Assembly: GCA_020633495.1 (NCBI GenBank)
Contig: JACKDR010000024.1
Location: forward strand, 61,734-125,733
Length of the DNA: 64,000 nucleotides
Reading direction: 5' to 3'
Source: Kofleriaceae bacterium
Lineage (GTDB): Bacteria > Myxococcota_A > Polyangia > Haliangiales > Haliangiaceae
Positions 16,822 through 26,228 of the stretch are shown one piece after another. Position numbers and translations under genes: made by a program. Each line of letters starts with the position of its first letter. Position 1 is the first letter of the stretch. The notes below the pieces were generated by a model. That model was given only the letters and a program-made list of their open reading frames with translations. It had not been told where the DNA came from and did not search any database.

Positions 16822-17244
16822 ATGCAACGCCCTCGCTCCTCCTCGTCCCTGCTCGGCGCCGCGCTGCTGGCGACGGGCCTGATCGCCGCCGGCTGCTCGG
16901 GTCACGACGCCGGCGCGCCGGCGGCCCCGGCGCCGTCGACGGCCGCGGCGGCCGCGCCCGCGAAGGCCGCCGCCGAGCGGGTAGACCCCGCCACGGCCCG
17001 CCGCCTGGTCGCCGCCGGCGCGACCCTGCTGGACGTCCGGACCCCGGACGAGTACGCCGGCGGCCACCTCGACGGCGCGCGCTCGATCCCGGTCGACGAC
17101 CTCGCCGGCCGGCTCGGCGAGCTGCCCCGCGACCGCGACGTCGTCGTGTACTGCCACTCTGGGCGCCGCAGCGGCCGCGCCGCCCGGCTGCTGACCGAGG
17201 CCGGCTACCGGGTCCACGATCTCGGCCCGATGCCGGTCGACTGA
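16822..17244 (+). CDS. rhodanese-domain lipoprotein
   Basis: 140 residues. A lipoprotein signal (LLATGLIAAGCSG) is followed by an Ala/Pro linker and a single rhodanese domain, with the entry motif LLDVRTPDEYAGGHLDGARSIP and the active-site loop YCHSGRRSG containing the catalytic Cys. It transfers sulfane sulfur, here at the periplasmic face. It follows the TsdA-like cytochrome and porin genes, which supports a shared role in thiosulfate or polysulfide chemistry. The ATG at 16822 is chosen because the frame upstream lacks a signal peptide. Confidence 0.85.
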   Translation: MQRPRSSSSLLGAALLATGLIAAGCSGHDAGAPAAPAPSTAAAAAPAKAAAERVDPATARRLVAAGATLLDVRTPDEYAGGHLDGARSIPVDDLAGRLGELPRDRDVVVYCHSGRRSGRAARLLTEAGYRVHDLGPMPVD

Positions 17245-17267
17245 CGCCGGGGACGCGGCCCGGCTCA
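17242..17267. terminator. bidirectional hairpin joining two convergent stops
   Basis: TGA(c)GCCGGG at 17242-17251 pairs with CCCGGCTCA at 17259-17267 around a GACGCGG-type loop. The stem contains the stop of the rhodanese gene and the stop of the convergent gene at 17265. No T-tract. Confidence 0.45.
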
Positions 17268-17507
17268 GGCGCCGCGATCCGGCGGCCGCGTCGCCGCGTC
17301 ACCCAGGTTCCAGTCGCGCGCGCCGCACCACGGGCACGCGCGCGCCAGCGGCCGGTGGGCCTTGCGCTGGAACCGCCGCTGGCACCGGCAGCACGCGAAG
17401 ATCAGCGGGGGCGCGGTGTCGGCGGCGATCATGCTCAGCAGCACGGTCAGGGCCACCGGGACCACGACCAGCATCACCGCGAGCGTCGCACCGTCGGGCA
17501 GCACCAT
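17265..17507 (-). CDS. small membrane protein with zinc ribbon
   Basis: 80 residues: one transmembrane helix (TLAVMLVVVPVALTVLLSMIAA) followed by a zinc-ribbon-like pair of CxxC motifs (CCRC and CPWC) with basic residues between (QRRFQRKAHRP). The start at 17507 has AGGAGG directly upstream; a GTG one codon later is better spaced. No function is recognised. It converges on the rhodanese gene. Confidence 0.55.
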   Translation of the reverse strand: MVLPDGATLAVMLVVVPVALTVLLSMIAADTAPPLIFACCRCQRRFQRKAHRPLARACPWCGARDWNLGDAATRPPDRGA

Positions 17508-17730
17508 CGCCTCCTGACAACGGTACGCCCGGCGCGGCGAGCTGCAAGGCGCGGGTCGCGTGGCGTGAGCGATGGTCGCTGCAAGCGGATGCGGTGCACA
17601 CCGACACCGTGGTCCGACCGACAACCCTTTGCCCCCCGTCGAAGGGCAGCATCATTGCGAGCCACCCCACGTGAACCGCCCTACGCCGCCCACAGGGTGT
17701 TGCGCCCCCCGCAGGAGTCCGTCGCGTCGA

Positions 17731-18393
17731 CTACGGATTCGCGACAACCCACGTCTGGAAGGTCGCCGTCGACGCTTCACCATACATCGCAGCCAGTTCG
17801 AACGACGTGCCGTCGACGGCGCTGAGCATGCAAGCAAGCGCCGCCGAGGCTGTCTCGGATGGCAAGGTCGTCTCTTCGATCGCTACCACGTCCGCTACCG
17901 CATCAGGATCATCGTCCATGACCGCCGGGTAAGCACGACCGTTGACGATCGCGAACGTGTAGCGGAAGACGATTTCACCTTGGCCATGAAGGGAAAGCCA
18001 GCAGTCCTTGGCTCTGGGCTTGAGGATGTCGGTGAAGTACGCCGCCAGTTGCTCGGTGTGTCGCTCTTCTTCAGCGGTCCGCGGCCTTTCCCCCGAAGGC
18101 GACTCGACGACCTCCGCCCCTCCTGCGCTCTCGACATGAACGACGGCTGGCGGTGTGACCGCATGGGCACGAAGCGGCCCCTGTGTCGCAGCCCTTGGAT
18201 CGCCAGCGTGAGGGCCTAGCTCCTCGGCGCCATTTCGACGATCACCAGACTTCGATTCTTTGGTGGCGACTTGCTCGGAGGTCGGGCCACCGATGTGAGT
18301 TCCGGGGCTGTGCCGACGGCCGAACATCAAGCCACCAACGACCACCGCTACCAGCGCGCCCACGATGAGGCTGCCCTTAGCTGTCTTGCTCAT
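17731..18393 (-). CDS. membrane-anchored protein with AgmX/TonB-like C-terminal domain, partner of Cys-rich protein
   Basis: 220 residues from the ATG at 18393 (an ATG at 18444 is possible). One N-terminal transmembrane helix (LIVGALVAVVVGGLMFG) leads to a long Ser/Pro/Glu-rich linker and a folded C-terminal domain (from about EEERHTEQLAAYFTDIL). In that domain CWLSLHGQGEIVFRYTFAIVNG resembles the C.....G.....F.I..G.. pattern of the AgmX/PglI-type C-terminal domain of myxobacteria. That likeness is by eye. It lies downstream of the Cys-rich gene at 18455 on the same strand, and a parallel pair exists on the other strand at 19018-19688. Confidence 0.6.
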   Translation of the reverse strand: MSKTAKGSLIVGALVAVVVGGLMFGRRHSPGTHIGGPTSEQVATKESKSGDRRNGAEELGPHAGDPRAATQGPLRAHAVTPPAVVHVESAGGAEVVESPSGERPRTAEEERHTEQLAAYFTDILKPRAKDCWLSLHGQGEIVFRYTFAIVNGRAYPAVMDDDPDAVADVVAIEETTLPSETASAALACMLSAVDGTSFELAAMYGEASTATFQTWVVANP

Positions 18394-18454
18394 GGCACCG
18401 CTCACTTGGTCATTGGACGTGCAAGCTGATGATGTGCCGGACATTCTTGAATCC

Positions 18455-18763
18455 TCAGTACATCACCGGACCGCGGACCTCGCTGGAGCAACTCGAGCCC
18501 GTCCAGCACTTCGGGATCCCGTTCGCATCCTCGCTCTTGTAGCAGTTGTAGCGGCCGAGACACTGATCCTTGCTCGGGCACGTTTGGGGATCTGGGCACT
18601 CGAAACGATAGCACCTCGGGGGCTGTCCGCCGCCGCACGTCCCGCCGCCACCGCCTGTGGTCTTCGGCGCACCGACCGCGCGCACCTGACTCGTTCCGGC
18701 AAGCACCATGGAGAGGAGAAATCCAAAGACAACTGCACACGCCACACTCATCAGATTCTTCAT
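18455..18763 (-). CDS. small secreted Cys-rich protein (copy A)
   Basis: 102 residues from Met at 18763 (18775 possible). A signal peptide (LMSVACAVVFGFLLSMVLAG) is followed by a Gly-rich linker and a mature domain with eight Cys (TCGGG, PRCYRFECPD, TCPSKDQC, YNCYKS, KCWTGSSC). The even Cys number in an exported small protein suggests disulfides. No family is recognised. It is the first gene of a pair with 17731-18393 and lies head-to-head with a similar protein at 19018. Confidence 0.6.
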   Translation of the reverse strand: MKNLMSVACAVVFGFLLSMVLAGTSQVRAVGAPKTTGGGGGTCGGGQPPRCYRFECPDPQTCPSKDQCLGRYNCYKSEDANGIPKCWTGSSCSSEVRGPVMY

Positions 18764-19017
18764 GCGCGCACCCATACTCGCAAGCCACCGACGCTGTCAA
18801 GCTACTAGTCCTTCTCGACGACAGACGAGGCGACCACGGGCTCACGTTCGACGCCAACGCATGGCAGCACTCGAAACACAGCTGGCGATTGCCAGCTTCT
18901 GCCGCCCCACGTTGCCGGTCGCGTGCACCGGCGCAGGTCGCGACGTCGAAGGAAGCGCGTTGGCGATCGACCAAGGTGTAGGGCGGTCTCACTGCGTTCA
19001 AGCAGCAGAAGGAGTTA

Positions 19018-19359
19018 GTGTCTTCAATTCGAGATCTCAAGACGATTGGACTTCTCAGTGCCGCCGTCCTTGCCGGCATGGCGCTCTCGACGGCTCTCGT
19101 TTCCGTCGGCGCGAGCGCGCCGGGGCGGGCAGAAGCAGCGCTGAAGGATACGGGCGGCGGCAGCGATGACGACGGATCCTACTGCTGGGACTGCACGGAG
19201 CTCGTGGGAGGCAGCGCGGCCTGCATGACGACGAACTACGGAGTCGACGACTGTCTCGACGGCCGGCGCTGCGACAGGTCGGGCTGCAAGGACATCTGTC
19301 TGAAAGGTGGCCAGACGTGTACCACCGGCTTCTCCGGGGGAGGGATGTTCTACCCGTGA
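19018..19359 (+). CDS. small secreted Cys-rich protein (copy B)
   Basis: 113 residues starting at a GTG preceded by AGAAGGAG. A signal or anchor (TIGLLSAAVLAGMALSTALVSVGA) is followed by an Asp/Gly linker (TGGGSDDDG) and a domain with eight Cys (YCWDCTEL, ACMTT, DCLDG, RCDRSGCKDIC, TCTTG). The layout is the same as copy A: signal, Gly linker, eight Cys. Its stop overlaps the GTG of the next gene (GTGA at 19356-19359). Confidence 0.6.
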   Translation: MSSIRDLKTIGLLSAAVLAGMALSTALVSVGASAPGRAEAALKDTGGGSDDDGSYCWDCTELVGGSAACMTTNYGVDDCLDGRRCDRSGCKDICLKGGQTCTTGFSGGGMFYP

Positions 19360-19688
19360 ACCGGAAGATGGCTGGCGCGCTCGCGCTCGGAATCGTAGGC
19401 ATCGCCGGCGTGTTTGGACTCGCGGCGATGCTACGCCCGTGGGACCACCGGACAGACCCGCTGCCTGCGAGACAAGACGATAGACAGGATGCTGCGACCG
19501 GCGCGGACGACAGCAGCAAAGGGATCGGTGCAACCGAGCACGTCACGCCACGAGGCGATCAGGTCCGTGCGGCTGCGGAAGGCATCGTGCTGAGCAGCCA
19601 GCTGCCTGATGTGCACCCAGCCAACGTCGACACGGCCACGCGCGGAGCCCATCCCCGGCGACCTAACCCCAGAGATCAGTTGGGTTGA
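19356..19688 (+). pseudogene. membrane-anchored partner of Cys-rich copy B, truncated by IS630 element
   Basis: Starts at a GTG overlapping the upstream stop. The N-terminus has one transmembrane helix (LALGIVGIAGVFGLAAML) and then an Asp/Glu/Arg-rich linker, as in the intact counterpart at 17731-18393. The last codons (after PHPRRP) run into the IS630 left inverted repeat and stop at 19688 inside it. With the IS removed the frame continues but does not resume a sequence like the folded C-terminal domain of the counterpart, so the domain is lost and an adjacent deletion is likely. Confidence 0.55.
19663..19688 (+). repeat. IS630 left inverted repeat (with TA target)
   Basis: Matches the reverse complement of 20676-20701 at the outer CTAACCCCAG and the inner TTGGGTTGA, with a few differences in the middle. 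Positions 19664-19665 are the duplicated TA. Confidence 0.8.
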
Positions 19689-20631
19689 GCCGGGTAGCCG
19701 CAGTGAGTGAACCAGTTCCGGCAATGCCGTTCTGTGACGCGATGGCGTGCGCGTCGCGCGACGCGTCGAAGAGCTTCGGGCTGGCGCGGCGCCACGCGAC
19801 GAACGTACTGCTTCTGGAGTGCCCAGCCTGATTCGATCGGGTTGAAGTCCGGCGAGTACGGGGGCAGGTAGATGACTCGAACTCCGCGAGCTGCACAGGC
19901 GAGCGCCACACGTGGGTCGTGATGCGCACGCAGGTTGTCCATAACCAAGACGTCGCCGCGGCGGAGCTTCGGCAGCATCTTGGCCTTCAACCAGGCCACG
20001 AAGCGGTCCTTGTTCGCTGTTGCAAACATGCTGGTCAGGACCACCCACCCGGAGAGACGGATCGCACCGAGCAAGGTGAGGTTCGTGCCCCAGTTCACCG
20101 GCACTCGGTCGATGAGCTCCTCTCCACGCTTCACCCAGGCGTGGCTCCGACTCATCGATAGATTCATGCCCGACTCGTCGAGGAAGACGAGCCGCTTGAC
20201 CGGCACGCGGCGGATCTTCCTCAGGTAGGCCGCACGCTTTGCGACGACGTCCGGCCGTAGACTCTCCAACGGCCGTCGGCGCTTTTTTTTACAACGTAGC
20301 CGTGTCGGCGCAGCGCGCGCTTGATGCTCGAGACGTGTACCCGTTCGCGGCGAGGGCGCGTGCGGTTGAACTCGGCGGTGATCTCGCCAGCCGTCGCGTC
20401 ACGAATGACCGCCAAGGCCGCTTCGAGATCGCCGAGCGAGATCCGAGAGGGCACGCCGCCAGCCTTGGGCGACGGCGTGAGAACGCCAGCGCGGCGATGC
20501 AGGCGCACCCAGCGCTTCACCGATGCCTCGCCGACCGCGAACCGGGCGGCGACCTGGGGGTAGCTGCCAACGCCGGCTTCGTACGCTGCGACCGCACGTG
20601 CCCGCAGCTCGACCGAGTGCGCTTCTGCCAT
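19676..20631 (-). CDS. IS630 transposase (orfA/orfB, -1 frameshift)
   Basis: The first frame (20631 to 20221) gives a helix-turn-helix domain (YPQVAARFAVGEASVKRWVRLH) and a second winged-helix part. The second frame (entered near 20285, stop at 19676) carries the DDE catalytic core: FLDESGMNL with the first Asp, VMDNLRAHHD with the second, and PDFNPIESGW with the Glu. The frames overlap at a run of eight A (plus-strand T at 20283-20290). Shifting -1 there gives a continuous protein (YVVKKRRRPLESLRPDVVA) that reads as a normal IS630 transposase. A AAA AAG is a classic bacterial slippery site. Confidence 0.85.
20283..20290 (-). other. A8 slippery site for -1 frameshift
   Basis: Eight T on the plus strand give AAAAAAAAG on the coding strand, containing the A AAA AAG heptamer. 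It lies exactly where orfA must shift -1 into the DDE frame. Confidence 0.65.
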
Positions 20632-20675
20632 GCAGCCAGCAGATCAGAGCCGGATCCAGGTTTCAAGACCTCGGA

Positions 20676-20701
20676 TCAACCCAAGCGAACACTGGGGTTA
20701 G
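20676..20701 (-). repeat. IS630 right inverted repeat (with TA target)
   Basis: Partner of the repeat at 19663-19688: reading inward on the minus strand it starts CTAACCCCAG and ends TTGGGTTGA. Confidence 0.8.
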
Positions 20702-20754
20702 GTCCCGGCAGCCGCTGGACGCGGCACAGCGCTGGCCCGCTGCCGTTCTTTGTC

Positions 20755-20988
20755 CTATTGGTGGGTGCTCAGGTCGAAGACCTGGTCCGAGTACTTCCCC
20801 CCCCGCCCCAACCCCCCCGACGAGGTAGTCGTGGTCGTGGTCGTGCTCGTGCTGGTGGTCGTGACGGCCGATCCGATGCTCGCGGCGACTGACGTGAGTG
20901 AGGTCTCACCACCCCGAACCGAGCCCAGCGAGCTGTTCTCGAGGGGGGCAAGCGTCATGCGATCAGTCTTGGTATTCAGCTTCTTCAT
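20755..20988 (-). CDS. candidate RiPP precursor peptide (MKKLN...GG leader, Ser/Thr-rich core)
   Basis: A 77-residue ORF. Residues 1-27 look like a ribosomal-peptide leader: a basic start MKKLNTKTDRM, a hydrophobic-acidic stretch LAPLENSSLGSV and a double-Gly end RGG (25-27), much like class I lanthipeptide or GG-leader natural-product precursors. The rest (28-77) is rich in Ser and Thr, including a run of 13 Ser/Thr (43-55), followed by GGLGRGGKY and an acidic tail, and has no Cys. GC at third codon positions is high, as in real genes here. No modifying enzyme is visible nearby, and no strong ribosome site precedes the ATG; the frame is open further upstream. If not a RiPP it may be a small hypothetical protein. 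The opposite strand reads as low-complexity Val. Confidence 0.45.
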   Translation of the reverse strand: MKKLNTKTDRMTLAPLENSSLGSVRGGETSLTSVAASIGSAVTTTSTSTTTTTTTSSGGLGRGGKYSDQVFDLSTHQ

Positions 20989-21018
20989 CGCCGCACTGTA
21001 CATGAGCGCTTGCCCGGG

Positions 21019-21033
21019 GCAACACGTAAGCCG
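21019..21033 (-). promoter_or_regulatory. possible sigma-54 promoter upstream of the candidate precursor
   Basis: On the minus strand CGGCTTACGTGTTGC has GGC and TTGC with the exact GG-N10-GC spacing of -24/-12 elements. It lies about 31 bases before the ATG at 20988. Match to consensus is partial (GGC and TTGC kept, the CACG part not). The upstream neighbour is a sigma-54 activator gene, which is suggestive only. Confidence 0.25.
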
Positions 21034-21256
21034 AGTGGTCCACGATACATATGCTTCATGCACAAGTAGTTCATATTTCAACATTTCCAAGAGGTGCCGT
21101 CGATTGCCATCGGCCGGAACATTTGGACTCACACCGGGGCAGGAGCCGCACCAACCATCACTGTACTCGCCGACTCGAACAGCGTGCGTGCCGCCGCGCG
21201 CGGCAGGACTCCTGTGCCCGTGAGGTCGACGAAGCGCAGCGCGTTCAAGTACCCTG

Positions 21257-22690
21257 CTAGCGTCGATACCGCGCCAGGTCGACGTCGAGGCGCGCGGCGA
21301 GCCGGTGCAGCTGGGAGCGCGAGGTGCCGAGCGCCCGAGCCACCGCCGCGACGTTTCCACCGTGCTCGACGAGCAGCGCCACCAGCTGGTCCCGGGTCCG
21401 GCCGACCGGCGGCGCGGCCGGGGCCGCGGCCGCACTCGCTGGCGCGACCAACGCCACCGACGCCGGAGCCGTCGCGGTCGCCGCCGCGGCGGCGGCGGCG
21501 CGGATCGCCACCGGCAAGTGCGCGAGCTCGATCCGGTCGCTGGCGAGCGCGAGCGCCGACTCGAGGCACTTCTCGAGCTCGCGCACGTTGAGGGGCCAGC
21601 GGTACGACAGCAGCTCCCGCGCGGCCTCGAAGTGCAGCACGGTGCCCGCGGCCCGCGCCGGCGCGAGGCGGCGCAGCAGGTCGGCCAGCAGCAGGCCGAG
21701 ATCCTCGCGACGCTCGCGCAGCGGCGGCAGCTCTGCGACGAACCCCGACAGCCGCGCGTACAGATCCGCGCGGAACGTCCCGGCCGCGACCGCGGCGGCG
21801 AGGTCGTGGTGCGTGGCGGCGACGACGCGGACGTCGATCGGGACGGAGCGCGTGTCGCCGACGGCGCGGACCTCGCGCTCCTGCAGCACCCGCAGCAGCG
21901 CCGCCTGCGACGCCAGCTCGAGATCGCCGATCTCGTCGAGCAGCAGCGTGCCGCCATCGGCGGCCCGAAACAGACCCGGACGGTCGGCGACCGCCCCCGA
22001 GTAGGCGCCCTTGCGGATGCCGAACAGCTCGGCCTCGACCAGGCCGGCCGGCAGCGCGCCACAGTTCACCGCGATCAGCTCGCCGGCGCGCCCGGACAGC
22101 GCGTGGACCGCGCGCGCCACCAGCTCCTTGCCGGTCCCGCTCTCGCCGAGCACCAGCACCGGCGCAACCGACCGCGCGATCCGCGCCAGATCGTCGAAGA
22201 GGTAGCCCAGTGCCGGCAGCATCGTCGCCAGCCCGGGCGCCGGGCGCGCGAGCTCGCCGCCGTGGACGACCGCGGGCTCGTCGGCGCGCACCGGCACCGC
22301 GTCGCGGAACAGCCAGAACGTGTGACCGAGCTCGAGCAGATCGCCATCGCGCAGCGCGTGGCTGGTGACCCGCTGGCCGTTGACGAACGTGCCGTTCTTC
22401 GACCCGGCGTCGACGACCAGCCAGGCGCCGACCTCGCGGACCAGCCGGGCGTGCACGCCCGACATGCGGCCGTCGGCGACGTCGACGCGCAGGCGGCGGG
22501 CCACGGCCGACCGCCCCGGCGCGGCGGCACCGCGCCCGAGCTCGACCTCGTCAAGGCCGTGGAGGCGGTAGCGGGCCGGCGGCGCCAGCAGATCGTCGCA
22601 GCGCAGCAGGCGGTACAGCTGCGGGGCGGTGACGAGGGTGCCGTCCCCTCGCCGCTCGGCGTCGCGGGTCAGGGTCAACGCGGGCTTCAC
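21257..22690 (-). CDS. FHA-domain sigma-54-dependent transcriptional activator
   Basis: About 477 residues. The N-terminal FHA domain (GRMSGVHARLV, DAGSKNGTFVNGQRV) reads phospho-Thr signals. The AAA+ domain has Walker A GESGTGKE, Walker B LLLDEIGD and the family order through LPPLRERREDL. The C-terminal Fis-type helix-turn-helix is visible as GNVAAVARALGTSRSQLHRL. The sigma-54 contact loop reads GAYSGA instead of GAFTGA. The frame extends to an ATG at 22798 overlapping the kinase end; I chose the GTG at 22690, which removes an Arg/Pro-rich stretch. It follows the TPR kinase gene on the same strand, an arrangement in which the kinase could phosphorylate a partner read by the FHA domain. Confidence 0.85.
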   Translation of the reverse strand: MKPALTLTRDAERRGDGTLVTAPQLYRLLRCDDLLAPPARYRLHGLDEVELGRGAAAPGRSAVARRLRVDVADGRMSGVHARLVREVGAWLVVDAGSKNGTFVNGQRVTSHALRDGDLLELGHTFWLFRDAVPVRADEPAVVHGGELARPAPGLATMLPALGYLFDDLARIARSVAPVLVLGESGTGKELVARAVHALSGRAGELIAVNCGALPAGLVEAELFGIRKGAYSGAVADRPGLFRAADGGTLLLDEIGDLELASQAALLRVLQEREVRAVGDTRSVPIDVRVVAATHHDLAAAVAAGTFRADLYARLSGFVAELPPLRERREDLGLLLADLLRRLAPARAAGTVLHFEAARELLSYRWPLNVRELEKCLESALALASDRIELAHLPVAIRAAAAAAATATAPASVALVAPASAAAAPAAPPVGRTRDQLVALLVEHGGNVAAVARALGTSRSQLHRLAARLDVDLARYRR

Positions 22691-22773
22691 GGGGCCGCGC
22701 GACCCTACCACGGCGCCGCGCGCCCTCCGTCGCGCCAGCACCAGGCCCAGCGATGGCGTCGGCGTCGGCGGCG

Positions 22774-25941
<3,168 letters not shown>

Positions 25942-26052
25942 GAGGCGCGCCCCGGTTGCATCGACGATGCCGGATCCCGCGCGCTCGTTCCGGCGTGATC
26001 ACCACCGCCGCGACCGGCTCCGGCGGTGCCCCGGCTCCCGCGGTCCGGCCGC

Positions 26053-26129
26053 TGGTACGACGCCGGTACGCCCGCCTGGTACGCCGCCGGTACGCCCGGC
26101 GCCGCCGGTGGTACGCCGCCGGTACGCCC
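26053..26129. repeat. three copies of a 21-bp repeat between divergent genes
   Basis: Copies start at 26053, 26077 and 26109. Each has two GGTACG hexamers 11 bases apart (TGGTACGMCGCC then GGTACGCCC). They lie in the 287-bp gap between the kinase start (25941) and the secreted-protein start (26229). The setting suggests operator sites; a decayed coding repeat is the alternative. Confidence 0.6.
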
Positions 26130-26228
26130 CGCGACGCGCGCGGCGCTAGCGTCCGCGCACTTGCGCGCCGCCCGCGCGCCGCGATCCCCCGGCTCGTGCT
26201 GGCCCGCGACGTGCTCTTGCCGGCGCCC

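Larger units (their letters stand above)
19666..20698 (-). mobile_element. IS630-family insertion sequence
   Basis: About 1033 bp bounded by TA on each side (19664-19665 and 20699-20700), the target preference of IS630. Near-perfect terminal repeats start ACCCCA and share a GGGTTG block inward. It carries two overlapping frames for a helix-turn-helix and a DDE domain, joined by a -1 frameshift. Both ends and all parts of the transposase are present, so it may be active. It interrupts the partner gene of a Cys-rich secreted protein. Confidence 0.85.

Noticed and set aside
13774..17217. Very long open frame on the minus strand (over 1100 codons)
   Set aside because: It lies opposite several genes with clear motifs (haem sites, rhodanese loop, zinc ribbons). 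Its Arg/Gly/Ala-rich, low-complexity product is a typical GC-driven shadow.
20957..21223. Plus-strand small lipoprotein-like ORF (MRSVLVFSFFIAALYMSAC)
   Set aside because: The start has a G-rich site and the first 18 residues look like a signal, but the rest lacks a coherent pattern and it overlaps the more protein-like minus-strand frame at 20755-20988.
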